From positions 96,152,707-96,216,706 of the forward strand of contig CP136067.1 of assembly GCA_032622095.1 (NCBI GenBank): 64,000 nt of DNA, given 5' to 3'. Made by a program: the position numbers and the translations under genes. Shown piece by piece: positions 45,652 through 56,858 of the stretch. The notes below the pieces were generated by a model, which made no database searches, was not told the origin of the DNA, and was given only the letters and a program-made list of their open reading frames with translations. The first letter of the stretch is position 1. Every line of letters starts with the position of its first letter. The stretch comes from Siphonodentalium dalli (Eukaryota; Mollusca; Scaphopoda; Gadilida; Siphonodentaliidae).

Positions 45652-46097
45652 CAAGCCTTGAAATGGTGTGTCTGTCATTTGCAGAATGAGGTCCCCAGAG
45701 GGTGAATTTAGTGATGCTATCCCGCATGGCGGTCAAGCATCAACAAATTCACCCTCTGGAAACCTCATTTTGCTGAGGCCTCAACTGCTATGGGAGACCT
45801 AGGATCAGACTGAGGTTCCCCAGTTGAAGTTGGTGATGTTCACCCATTAATAGTCACCTCGATTATGCATTTTAGCTTCTGCAAATTAGGGGATATAGAA
45901 ACTGAACAAAAGGGACAAAGTAACTAAAAAAAATTTCATTTAAGACTATATATACTTCCCAGAAGATGAGGTCTAAGCAGAGTGAGGTCCCCATGAGTGT
46001 GAATTTAGTGATGCTAGCCCACGGTGTAGTAGCGTCTCTGAATTCACCCTCTGGGGACCTCAATCTGCAAATGACAGACAAACTACTTCAAGACTTG
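45652..46097. mobile_element. Family C element, copy 10 (full length, with target duplication)
   Basis: The ends CAAGCCTTGAAATGGTGTG and 'caaactacttcaagacttg' are inverted. The flanks AGTAAAAA at 45644-45651 and 46098-46105 are identical, an 8-bp duplication that suggests hAT-type mobilisation. The order is outer hairpin, centre ('cagttgaagttggtgatgtt', 'gaaactgaacaaaaggga'), second hairpin. This is the reference copy for the family. Confidence 0.9.
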
Positions 46098-46243
46098 AGT
46101 AAAAACATCTTCATATCTATCTACTATCAATATTGTACATATGGAAATATATAAAAAACGCTGGATCAATTTAAAGAGAGTTACTGAAAGCTTCTATATA
46201 CATAAACTATGACTGAGGCAGGGGCCAGCTCAGATGTTTCAAA

Positions 46244-46600
46244 TTAACCTTTTCACGATGGGAGCTGCGCTGGTGCAGTATTAACGATCCTGTGTCAGTG
46301 CATTCCCTTATTATCCTGCATATGCAAGTCTCCCACAGAGAGCCGTGCATAATATTATATAAGAGAATGCAGGCCAATGAATTCTCTTATATATTTGAGG
46401 TTTAAGCCCCCTCCCATTAGCCCTCTCATGACGGGAGCTGCACTGGTGCTGTATTAAAGATCATGTGCCAGTGCATTCTCTTGTATATGCACTTCCATAG
46501 GGAGCCTTGCATATAAAACAGAATGCACTGGCCTACAAGTTCAAGGTAAATATTGTTAGGCCAATGAATTCTCTTATATATGCAAGGTTTTAAGTTCCTC
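46244..46600. mobile_element. Two family B half elements in tandem
   Basis: A start 'ttaaccttttcacgatggga' (46244) with one hairpin is followed by a second start near 46418 ('ccctctcatgacgggagctg') with a hairpin at 46465-46531 and a further left half hairpin. The right ends are lost. 46601-46680 is plain. Confidence 0.7.
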
Positions 46601-46680
46601 CCCTTCCCCAGCCCTCTTCCAGCAAGGTTGGACAGAAAACCACTTTCGAAATAAACAATAAACAAAGAAGGATAACTCTA

Positions 46681-48008
46681 AGGCCTAAAAAAAATATGTT
46701 TGTTTCCGCTAACGAGCTGAAATAAAATTAGGGTAGGTAGGTCACATAAGGCTTAACTTCTTTTTTTTTGTTAACTTTTTTTTTTCAGTCTCTTTAAAAA
46801 TAACTATAATACTTTCACTAGCAATAACCCAAACTACATGTATGCACTTCTTAGCCCCAATCAGGATAACCCAGACGACAGAGGAACTAGAAACTCCAAT
46901 TCAATCTTACATGTACATATGCTTTAATATTTACATATATACTAGTCTATATACTAATATAGTCTTTGATAATCCTAATATTTCCCATATGGTCTGGCGA
47001 CAACTGGAGTCAGTCCAGCACCACTGCACTGTTCACATATTGAATCTTTTAATGATGGGTTCACAACACCACCTTCTCCTCCGCATTCAGTGAAGGATCT
47101 AGATATTTTTTGGGGACACCTGTTTTTGGGCAATGATATGCCGAACGCATAACCTGAAGGCCTGAGCGGAGGAATGTTTGGTAGGGGTGACCCCCTGATT
47201 ATGGTGGAGGTTCTCCCCCTGGAAATTTTTTGAAAATCCATTGCATTTAGAGCTATTAATCTAAGGCGCTTTGAGTCAGTATTTTGAATTTTATATAAAA
47301 GAATCATCACATATGAAAAACACGCCCTATATGAGTCTAAATAAACCTTCTAATCCTGTATTTTAATGCACGGATTCTAGGACGCGAAGCGTGTAATAAA
47401 CACAGAACGACACGATGTGTAACTGAGTTTGTCGATACGGCACTCGTACTGTCGCGGAAGGATAGAACTCGAGGCGCTTTCTCGTTCTATCCTTCCGCGA
47501 CAGCACTCATGCCGCATCGACAAACTCAGTTACTCATCGTGTCGTTCTGTGTATATATGGTACTAATTTTTATGTTAATTTTTCATTTGGTATTATGAGA
47601 TCCCACCTGATAACCAGGTTGATTTGATCAAATTGTTAATGTTCCTGTGATGTAATTGATTGAAATACTGAAGTCTGAACGCTGAAGGATAAATAACCTG
47701 AACTCAAATTATTTCACAGATGAAAGCTAGATAAAGCCAAACATACTTTACAGTATTATTCCAACTGTTAAACTTAAATCTTTTTGTAAACTTAAATTTC
47801 TTATGTCAATATATCTAAATATATAAATGTTTTGCATCTTATTATGATATGAATTGGGACCAAAATTTAAAAAAAATAAAATTTAAACTTTTTTTTTTTT
47901 TTTGGTCCAATTTTTGTTTGTTTTGCAATGGCAATAAAACGTTTAGGGTCGGGGTTTAAAATAGGGTCGGTCGGGTTAGCGGAAACAAAAGTCTTTTTTT
48001 TTAGGCCT
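46681..48008. mobile_element. 1.33-kb element with AGGCCTAAAA inverted ends
   Basis: The left AGGCCTAAAAAAAATATG then 'ttgtttccgctaac' is matched in reverse at the right ('gttagcggaaacaa' ... 'ttaggcct'). Further inside, 'aattagggtaggtagg' pairs loosely with 'agggtcggtcgggtt'. The interior holds no transposase-like frame. 47087-47310 includes 'cagtgaaggatctagata', which looks like the start of another element, and the palindrome at 47401-47555 is nested in it. Confidence 0.6.
47401..47555. repeat. 155-bp near-perfect CpG-rich palindrome
   Basis: 'cacagaacgacacgatg' pairs with 'catcgtgtcgttctgtg', and 'ctgtcgcggaaggatagaac' pairs with 'gttctatccttccgcgacag'; the turn is 'gaggcgctttctc'. The arms are ~70 bp with few mismatches. 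It is more CpG-rich than its surroundings and has no other copy in the window. Likely a small foldback transposon. Confidence 0.85.
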
Positions 48009-48113
48009 AAACAGAAAAAGCAAACAGTGTCATTGGGGCCCTCTTTTGAACAGTCCTGATGGCAAAACTCCTTACCAAAATTGTTTTATTTAGGTCTGAT
48101 AACAGACAGCTGA

Positions 48114-48478
48114 CATACTTATGGGAAGCCAAGTTGACATTTAATAAATAATTGAGCTTGAGCGCAATAAGGAATCTCTAATTGCGCTTAAGCGCAATAA
48201 GAATATTTCTTATTGTGCTTAAGCGCAATTAGATATTCCTTATTACGCTTAAGCAATAAGATATTCCTTATTGCGCTTAAGCACAATTAGATATTCCTTA
48301 TTGCACTTAAGCACAATTAGAGAATCCTTATTGCGCTTAAGCTCAATTATTTATTAAATTTCAGTTAATAGATCAGCACAATTAGATCTTCCATTATTGC
48401 ACTTAAGCACAATTAGAGAGTCCTTATTTCGTTTAAGCTCAATTATTTATTAAATGTCAGTTTGGCTTCCCATAGATA
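48114..48478. mobile_element. Foldback element built of 30-bp palindromic tandem units
   Basis: The ends 'atgggaagccaagttgacat' 'ttaataaataattgag' and the inverted right end agree over ~45 bp. Between them, 30-bp units contain the perfect 16-base palindrome ttgcgcttaagcgcaa (or one-base variants) followed by 'ttagatattcctta'; about eight units lie between 48151 and 48460. An internal copy of the end sequence occurs near 48345-48375. Confidence 0.85.
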
Positions 48479-49159
48479 CTGAAGTAGACATTCAATTTGG
48501 TAGACTGACAAAAAAAATCTTAATTTCCAGATAAAGTGAGATATCTCTCCTTACCAGTATGGACATTGTAGACGAACTGTTTGACCAAAATTATAAATAT
48601 ATGTTACTATCACCCCCCCCCCCCCCTCACAATAACCCCCTCCTTTAAAAATGAGATGATCCATAGCATGTGACAAAAATGTCAAAATGTGGAATGATAT
48701 CACATTCTCGATGCTCAAAATCTTGCTAAGAAAATAGTCACCTGCTCCTATGAGTCAATAGACTCAGTCATAGATTATGATCTTTATCCCCTTGAAACGC
48801 CACATCTGTATCAAAACACAGGTACTACCCTCAATTTAAACAAACATAACATGCACAAGAACAATGGAGTAGTTGTCAATGTCAGCCATTTTCAATCAGT
48901 CGCACGCGCACGTGGGGGAATTCCCAGAAATACCTGGTCGGAATATTGCATTCACAAACGAGGGGTGATTGCAAGAAGGAAACTATCAAAGGCATCTTAT
49001 ACCTTTAATTTAACCCCAGAATTGTCTTTCAACAGTGGCCAGTGGGTAGGCGACTTCTATTTTCTAACAATCATTTAGTGCGCAGGGATGTGTCCAGAGG
49101 GTCTTCGTTGTCACGGTCCAGAGATGTGTCCAACTTAGAGCATGCCATGAACCTCCACT
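48479..49159. other. No recognisable gene
   Basis: Contains a C run (48612-48626). A 75-codon open frame at 48851-49078 lacks domain or splice context. Confidence 0.4.
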
Positions 49160-49520
49160 CTGACTAACTTGGAACTTTTTGAAGTTTTGACAGGGAACCT
49201 TATAATTCGAAAACATAACGCGAGGAATGTATCTCTTAGTTGATATCATTTCCTTAATAATGTACTTTACAGTAGGTGATTGTCCCAACTCAAAATTACA
49301 TGCTTTTCTCTGACTTTTGTGAGCCGACTATCGCATTAAACATCGAATTAATTACCCAGGAAACATTCCATAATTGTAAGCGACGCAAAGCAAAATAGCT
49401 CACACATTCACTTAAATCGTGAAATTTTGAGTTGCGACCTTCACGACCCGTCACCTACAGTGAAGTACCTAATTATTAAGGAACAGATACTAACTAAGAA
49501 ATCTATTCTCCATGTTATTT
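49160..49520. mobile_element. Family D foldback element (ends eroded)
   Basis: 'gtactttacagtaggtgatt' and 'gtcacctacagtgaagtacc' are inverted around a centre with 'gcgacgcaaagcaaaatagc'. The order matches 30829-31267. The outer CATAGAGATC ends are missing. The 29-bp array begins immediately to its right. Confidence 0.75.
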
Positions 49521-49539
49521 TTTCGAATTTATATACACT

Positions 49540-50470
49540 AATATAGGGCCTGCTAATGTTCAGACATTAATAAAGGGCCTACTAATGTTCAGACGCTAAT
49601 ATAGGGCCTACTAATGTTCAGACATTAATATAGGGGCAACTAATGTTCAGACACTAATATAGGGCCTACTAGTTAATGTTCAGATATTAATATAGCCTAC
49701 TGATGTTCAGACAGTGATATAGGGCCTACACTAATATAGGGCCTACTAATGTTCAGACATTAATTATTTCACACTGATATAGGGCATACTAATGTTCAGA
49801 CACTTATATAGGTCCTACTAATGTTCAAACACTAATATAGGTCCTACTAATGTGCAGACACTAATATAGGGCCTACTAATGTTCAGACACTAATTATTTC
49901 AGACTAATATAGGGCCTACTAATGTTCAGACATATATTTCTCACTAATATATGGCCTACTAATGTTCAGACATTAATAAAGGGCCTACTAATGTTCAGAC
50001 GCTAATATAGGGCCTACTAATGTTCAGACATTAATATAGGGGCAACTAATGTTCAGACACTAATATAGGGCCTACTAGTTAATGTTCAGATATTAATATA
50101 GCCTACTGATGTTCAGACAGTGATATAGGGCCTACTAATGTTCAGATATTAATATAGGGCTTACTGATGTTCAGACAGTGGTATAGGGCCAACTAATGTT
50201 CAGACATTAATATAGGGCCTACTAATGTTCAGACATTAATATAGGGCCTACTAATGTTCAGACATTAATATAGGGCCTACTAATGTTCAGACGCTAATAT
50301 AGGGCCTAATAATGTTCAGACACTATATAGGGCCTACTGATGTTCAGACGCTAATATAACGCCTACTAATGTTAAGACCTTAATATAGGGCCTACTAATG
50401 TTCAGACGCTAATATAACGCCTACTAATGTTCAGACACTAATATAGGGCCTACTAATGTTCAGACAATAA
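49540..50470. repeat. 29-bp minisatellite, about 31 copies, with block duplication
   Basis: The unit is taatatagggcctactaatg plus 'ttcagacat'. A block of about 185 bp with distinctive variants ('aataaaggg', 'ggggcaactaat', 'ctactagttaatg', 'tatagcctactgatg') occurs at 49560-49730 and again at 49966-50135. A ~406-bp segment was therefore duplicated inside the array. Confidence 0.95.
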
Positions 50471-50507
50471 ATCTGCTGAAGTAGTGCCGATGACGTCATC
50501 ATTTTAA

Positions 50508-50744
50508 CCCTTTCATGTATAGAGCTTCCTGAAATTAGGCGAAAACCCTGTGCCAATGCATTCTCTTATATATGCCTCGCATATATAAGAGAATGCATTG
50601 GCCTAACACTATTTACATTGACCTTGTAAGCCAGTGCATTCTCTTATCTATGCGAGGCCCCCTATGGGAGACTCGCATATATAAGAGAATGCACCGACAC
50701 ATGATATTAAATGCTGCACCAGCGCATCTCCCGTCACGAAAGGG
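50508..50744. mobile_element. Family B double-hairpin element (type iii ends)
   Basis: TTAA at 50504-50507. CCCTTTCATG at left and 'cgtcacgaaaggg' at right, where the TTAA has become TTAC. The first hairpin is shortened at its turn (50551-50602); the second (50632-50698) is complete. 50745-51164 shows no feature. Confidence 0.85.
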
Positions 50745-51164
50745 TTACGAGATATATTTATGAGACTGAATACCTCAAAGTTTGTCATTATGAGCTAGAA
50801 GTCAGCGTTCGCTCACCGGCCACTGTCACAGGTATTTGAGAGTGGCTAAAATGTACTGGCAAGCTTGACGGTTTTTGCATGAGGGAGATGACTAAAAGTC
50901 AAGCTTGGCTATTTGAAATTTTTTAAAAGCCTTTTAAATGCTGTTTTCGTGTGAATTATGTTGGAATATCTAGAACCAGTCAATTACCGGTACTTATATG
51001 GTCAATTTTCGTAAATTAATCGTTAAGCGGACTATTGACTTTGGAAAATTTGACTAATTTGCTCATTTTCAAATCAAAATCAAATATAGAGTGTCTTTCG
51101 TATATGATCACTTACCTTAAACGCTGTTATAAGATTGTATTCTTATATGGTATCAGGTAGGATA

Positions 51165-51325
51165 TAATGTAGGCTAATCCAACCGAAAGATGCACTGCTT
51201 TTGGTCACAAATAACAAAAGAAGTATAGGCGTGGTTTAGGGTATATTCATGGGCTAATCCACCCGTTATAAACACTGCATTTGGCGACAAATGACAAAGA
51301 GGTTATGCCGGCGTGGTTTGTCTCT
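51165..51325. repeat. Two tandem units of about 81 bp
   Basis: 'ggctaatccaaccg...cactgc.tttgg', 'cacaaataacaaa' and 'ggcgtggttt' occur at 51171 and 51252 with ~75 per cent similarity by eye. Confidence 0.65.
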
Positions 51326-51700
51326 GAGAGTTCCAATCGATAAAGCATGAGACATGCGGGGCGGCTGAATCAGAATTATAATGAGCATCAGGGAAATCCC
51401 CGGCTAAATCAGGATAATGGGCGATATCGAACGCCACGCCAATCGATGACACCGCCCGATAGGATAGGTTCACACGCTGGCAAATTTGCAGGCAATTTAT
51501 TAGCGGCAGAGGACTGTGTGGTGTACCAGGATCCAAGTCTGCAAATAGTCGAGCTCCATGCAGAATTCAGTCCCTTATATACGCAGGACTTACCGCTGCC
51601 CGCACCAACATACACTGCATGTGAATTTAAAGAAATGTCACATTTAATTTTTTGAGACTTTTGTAGGTTACAATTCATTCTGCATTATATATTCTGAGAA
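51326..51700. other. Higher-GC segment with overlapping open frames, unresolved
   Basis: Frames of 102 codons (plus, 51347-51655) and 89 and 77 codons (minus, 51409-51678 and 51303-51536) overlap. The minus-strand frame contains GAGSGKS, a P-loop-like string, directly over a consensus donor 'gcggtaagtc'. The flanking residues do not match a P-loop family I recognise. An exon here is possible but not supported. Confidence 0.25.
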
Positions 51701-51871
51701 ACTGTACTGTCCATATTCATTTGAAAAATTGTTTAGATCAAGCCAGAATGAATTGTAACTGACAAAACACCTCAATAAAAAATGTTTAGATTTTATTAAG
51801 AAAATACACATGCCGGCAGCGGTCAGACATAGCGTAGCGAGGGGATTGAACTCTGTTTTGCGGTTGGCAAA

Positions 51872-52065
51872 AGGCAAATAGTGTGTCTGTCATTTTCAGA
51901 ATGAGGTCTCCAGTGGGTGAATTTATTGACGCTATATATATCCCGCACGGCGCGGGCTAGCATCACCAAATTCACTCTGTTTGGAAACTCATTCTGCCGA
52001 GGCCTCAACTGCTATGGGAGACCTGGGATCAGTTTGAACGTTCCCCAGTTGATACGTTCACACGA
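51872..52065. mobile_element. Family C element, copy 11 (right half missing)
   Basis: Begins 'aaaggcaaatagtgtgtctg', with the left hairpin around 'cccgcacggcgcgggct' and the start of the centre ('aactgctatgggagacctgg'). It ends in 'ttccccagttgatacgttca'. 51701-51871 is plain. Confidence 0.75.
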
Positions 52066-52265
52066 TGGCAATTAATTTGGGCGACAGAGGGTGCTAGGAT
52101 CACAGGGGTCCTGAGACTATTTTTATTAATATATTTTATGATATATATTAAAAGGTCTCAGCGTAGATTTTCGAGGAAATAACACCAAATCGAACCACAT
52201 ATAGTATACAAATGTCCTTGCACCAGATGCAAATAACAATACTATATCTATTATATATTTTGGAA

Positions 52266-52405
52266 GATCTGTGTGTGTGTGTGTGGGTGTGGGTGTGTTT
52301 ACCTGGGGTTGGGAGGACATACACATGTTTGCACACCAACGTTGTGAGTACAATTTGGTTTATGAGGACATTCCAATGTCCTCACAATGATGTCCTCGCA
52401 ATGGT
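52266..52405. repeat. (GT)n tract and a GGACAT-type dispersed repeat end
   Basis: 52268-52298 is GT-rich. 52308-52378 ('ttgggaggacatacacatgt', 'ttgcacaccaacgttgtgag', 'acaatttggtttatgaggac') is one of five copies of this motif; the others are at about 55430-55510, 56610-56700, 62890-62955 and, inverted, 63593-63646. Confidence 0.7.
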
Positions 52406-52489
52406 ATCAAAACTACATTCTGATTGTGTATTTCAATTTTAGGAACGGTCCCCATAACTCGGTTTGTATTCTGAACCCACACACACATA

Positions 52490-52729
52490 CACAAAAATAT
52501 TCCATTGGCGAATCGCGGGTCGCTTCGCACAAACAAACTATATACACGAGTGTATAGATAGCCAATGAAAACGCTCGACTCTTCGGAGTACTAACATTTT
52601 TAACCAATCAAAGCGGTCCTTCCGGTGACGATTTGTGAGTCGTCCAATCAAAGGTATGTTGTTTCCGCTTCATTTCTAGTGCATTTAGCAGCCATTTAAA
52701 AAAAAAAATCAGAAGTATTTTCTATCAAA
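52490..52729 (+). promoter_or_regulatory. Putative CCAAT-box promoter and non-coding first exon
   Basis: Four CCAAT boxes occur within 145 bp: inverted ATTGG at 52504-52508 and CCAAT at 52562-52566, 52604-52608 and 52644-52648, in a locally CpG-richer stretch that also has 'ggtgacgattt'. About 85 bp further, 'tctatcaaa|gtaagtatag' at 52729/52730 is a strong splice donor. This layout fits an NF-Y-type promoter with a short 5' untranslated exon on the plus strand. No coding exon can be assigned; the nearest plus-strand protein remnant is at 58017. Confidence 0.4.
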
Positions 52730-52730
52730 G

Positions 52731-53874
52731 TAAGTATAGTTAGTATAATTATTTAAAGAAATAAAGTTAAATATATATATTCTCTCTAATCTAAATGAGT
52801 TTATCTAACCGATCATATACCACTAGTACTATTAGGGGCGAGCAGGGTATAAGTTTCGGGAAAACGGGATTGACCATATGATTTTCATTTTTCGTGATTT
52901 GGAAATGTCTGTCGCAGCACCGTGTACAGCACATGTGATTGAACTTAAAGCACCAGAGAATACTTTTCAAACATTTATTAATTTAGTCAGCGAAGAGTGA
53001 CTACAGATTTAGTACAGAATCAAACAAACAAACATTGTCTGACTAAATTTGAGATTTTTTTTTTATTTAATTTTTAATATTATGCGAATCTGGATTGGTT
53101 TTTAGTAAATTTTAACGTCACAACAACTGGTATTTATGCGATAAAACTTCACATAAATGTAGATCATATACCCAGCAACACATACATACTAAACTTATTA
53201 CATAAATATACAGTTATTTAATAGTATTTGATCTGGATAACATATTTTTACCGAAAACAACAAAATGACAACAGATTACGTCACGTGACTAAACAGTCTA
53301 CAAAAAATCATTATACTATTGGTTTTTACAAAAAATAATTTGCGAGGGACTACCATCACTACGGGCGCGTTTGTCACTCAATTTTGGTCCCCGTTCTCCG
53401 TGACCAGTTTATTACTATTTTTACCTACAGCGCGAATTTTGTCATTCTCGGATTTGCGATTGTGGGTGAAAGACGCCGAGATTTAAAAAAAAAAACAGAT
53501 CGCTGATTATTGACATACACGTACCTGTAACTTGTAAGCTAATCCAAATGTGCCCAAATTAGGTAATCGTCGAGTAAATATACGTCCAGGGGCTGTCAGG
53601 AATCCGGGAATGACGCAACTAGACTAGAGTGATTGTTCTATTTTTAAATTTTTGTCTGTCTTGACCTCATCTGCTCATGCAATTGTGTCATGATTGTGCT
53701 TGTCAGTAATGTCACCCAACCCGGATATTTGTGGGAAAGTATGTAAGATATTTCCAGTGTATTCTTTTCAGCAAACAGATTCAAGTTCAGGTATTGTATG
53801 ATATCTGTTTCCAAATTCCATTGTCCAGGCCTGGTGTTTATATCAAATTCAGGGTGGCAGAAAATCGCTCCCTA
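52731..53874. other. No recognisable exon or repeat
   Basis: Plain sequence of over 1 kb with an AT-rich tract near 53050. If the donor at 52730 is real this would be intron. Confidence 0.4.
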
Positions 53875-54199
53875 AGTGCCACCGCACACGCTGCGATTAA
53901 AATCGTAAGTGGGGAAAATCGCAGGAGGAAGCATCCAATGCGCATGCCCACGACAATATCGTAGCCAAATCGTAGCAATCAAGCACTGTTTGATTTTACC
54001 AGGAAAATCGTGGCGTGACTTTGGCAACGCGCGCGATCGTAGCTGTCACATGACCACTGTCGCACTGGTCATGTTGTAAATACCACGAAAATCGTAGCTG
54101 CAAAGATCGCAGCACCGTAGCGTCTGCGGGCAAGCTACGATTTCTCCACCTACGATTTTCCCCACTTACGATTTTAATCGTGGCGTCTGCGGTGGCACT
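53875..54199. mobile_element. MITE with AGTGCCACCGC ends and many ATCGTAG/ATCGCAG motifs
   Basis: The left 'agtgccaccgca' and right 'tgcggtggcact' are inverted, and the match continues through 'gattaaaatcgtaagtgggg' on the left and its inverse on the right (~50 bp). About a dozen 'atcgtag', 'atcgcag' or 'atcgtgg' motifs are spread through the interior in both orientations, as expected for subterminal transposase-binding repeats. It is GC-richer than its flanks. 54200-54602 is plain. Confidence 0.8.
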
Positions 54200-54602
54200 A
54201 ATACTAATAGTTACTAATATTTAGGAGGGCAAATCGCTCTCCTGAATATGTTGTGATTTTTGTATGTAATTCATTCCATTTTACATGAAAAGATAAATCA
54301 CAATACTAGTACATGCAGTGGAGTATAAAATCAATCCACTTTTTTCAGAACAATTAATAAATTAGTTCAATGCAGAAGATCTTGGAAAGACACATGACGA
54401 TCTTGTCAACCAGAGCACGCAGCACTTATGTCATAACCTATCGCTATAAAATATATCGGGACACTGATTTACAAAAGTCGGAACTCATTGGTGTTTACAA
54501 ATCAAAGCCTCGATGCTGCTCTGAACTCTATCCGAATACATGTGGTAACCGAAAGATGTCAACACGACTTCAAAGACTCGATGTCGCATGCAGTTTTGTT
54601 AC

Positions 54603-55395
54603 TAGGGGTGTAACGATACATTGATGTATCGATGCGACAGCAATACAGCACTGACGATACGGTCATCGATACGGGCGTTCAAATGATACGTACGTATCTC
54701 GATACACAAATTGCATATTGTTATTACCAATTCAGGTATTAAGTAAGCAGCGGTCGCCACGAACGAGAACGATCAATGTTGAATCAGTATCTAACAAAAA
54801 ATTAAGGTAATCCCCCACAATAAGTAATAAAAATGATAAGCATTCAGTGTATCCCGCCGACCACCCACTAATAGAACCTAATGACCATGTCCCTATCGAA
54901 GGCAAGTGATTCAAAAGCGATGTCATTCGACCTTGACCGAATTTGGCCATCAACTTCATGAACGTCGACGTATGTCGGTCATCTTCAAAGAACATGAAAG
55001 GCTTCTATGTTTTTGATGTTCATCGCTGATCGCCAACAGAATAAAGCCATGATTTGGTTGATTTATCGGTCACGAATTATGGTTCGTCTCTCATTCCCAC
55101 CGTGAATCTGAACAAACTACTTAAATCGGTCCATACCCCTTCAAACATTAAACAAAAATGTCATACAAACAGTCCAATCTCTGGGGATATTTTGATGAAA
55201 GTCCTCAGACGTCTCATCTTGGATCAAAATAAGTTTTGAAAAATGAATTGCGAATGATGCATTTTAGTGTTTGAACGGGAACGGACGGTAATGTTGACCA
55301 CATAACATCGCTAAATGTGATTGAATTAGTGTAATCTTATTGTAATACTGCCTTTATCGCAAATTACTATTCGTTACCGGTTATTTCGATCCCTA
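54603..55395. mobile_element. Possible hAT-like fragment
   Basis: 'taggggtgtaacgatacatt' 'gatgtatcgatgcg' at 54603 is the kind of end often seen in animal hAT elements. 'ttatttcgatcccta' at 55381-55395 could be the opposite end. No matching 8-bp duplication is visible and no transposase domain is found between them, so the assignment is weak. Confidence 0.35.
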
Positions 55396-56084
55396 CGTCT
55401 CATTCATTCTACAGACATCCGATGTACACACAATGTCCTCATAAATAAAATTGTCCTCGCAATGTTGTTGTGCAAGCACATACATGTATGTGTCCTCCCA
55501 ACGAAAACGAACACAATCACATATGTGGCATTTTGCCCGGCCTTTTAATGTTGATGCATGCTCAGTATAATCCGCTCACAGTCTAGATATATTAGCACTT
55601 CATCTGTTGTCACACTCAACTTTTACTTTATCTACCAGTTGATAATAATCCCTGTTAAGTATGAGAGAGTTAGTTATCTTCTTGTCAATAAATCTTGTCT
55701 TCTGGATTCGATAGACGTCTCATCTTGGATCAAAATGTTTTGAAAAATGAATCGCGAATTGCTATATACTTTCAAATGAACATGAGTGTTGGACGATATT
55801 AGATTGAATAATTTTCCTATTAAGTTGGTTAATAAAAATATCACTGGATGTATTCACAAGTGTTTGTCACAAATTGTATTACGAGTGTGAGGATTTCTCA
55901 AGTTTACACTCTCCTCTGGTAAATAATTCCTCCAATGCAGTTTTGAAATAAAGAAGATAGGTTCCACAGAATGGGAGAGTCCTAATGCATTTTAGTGTTT
56001 GAACGGGAACGGACGGGGATGTTGACCACATAACATCGCTAAATGTGATAGAATGAGTGTAATCTTATGATTGTTATCGTACTA

Positions 56085-56536
56085 TAGGAGGGTATCACCC
56101 CCCCTCCCTCCTGAATCCTGAATACCAGTTAATTTTGGGGGGTGAATCCTGAATACATGTTAAGAAATAATATGCGATAAATGACATACAAATTGACTGT
56201 TTTAATATACCGGTAATTAAAAGTTTGGAATTGGAACACAAATCAAATATAGTTTCCGGACACTTTCCGGTTAACGACCGAAGAGACGCCGGTCGCGTTA
56301 TGATACGATTAATGATACTTTATGATGGCACGGCGGTCGAATATGCCCAAGAAGCTATTCTACCCACTCATTCATACAGATAACTAGCACAAAATATTAT
56401 TTTGCGCCATCAAAACCTGCGTCCAAGATGTTTTGCTTGAACCAGAATACCAGTTAATTCGGGGGTATGAATCCCGCGTACGGCTTCAAAACACCCTGAA
56501 TCCCGCGTACCGAAAAGGGGGGGTGATACCCTCCTA
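56085..56536. mobile_element. TA-flanked MITE with GGAGGGTATCACCCC ends (copy 1)
   Basis: The left 'ggagggtatcacccccc' and right 'gggggtgataccctcc' are inverted and flanked by TATA, so a TA target is likely. Inside both ends 'gaatcctgaataccagttaa' or its counterpart recurs. The unoccupied site is visible in the first tandem copy near 55345. The same element lies inverted at 59511-59930. Confidence 0.85.
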
Positions 56537-56858
56537 TAGTGCCTTTATTTATCGCAAATTGCGATTCGTTACCGATTATTTCGATACCTACGTCTCATTC
56601 ATTCTACAGGACATCCCATGTACACACAATGTCCTCATAACTAAAAAATTGTCCTCGCAATGTTGGTGTGCAAGAACATATGCATCCTCCCAACGCAACG
56701 AAAATGAACACAATCACATATGTGCCATTTTGCCCGGCTTCTTAATGTTGATGCATGTACAGTATAAACCGCTCACAGTCTAGCTAATTTAGCACTTAAT
56801 CTGTTGTCACTCAACTTTTACTTTATGTACCAGTTGATAATAGACCCTGTTACATGTA

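Noticed and set aside
46975..47310. 111-codon minus-strand open frame
   Set aside because: It lies inside a transposon-like segment, has low-complexity Gly/Pro stretches and no recognisable domain or splice edges.
51409..51678. ATPase exon with a P-loop (GAGSGKS)
   Set aside because: The string coincides with a GTAAGT donor-like sequence, and the surrounding residues match no P-loop family I know. Three overlapping frames of similar length suggest a GC effect. It is kept only as an unresolved segment.
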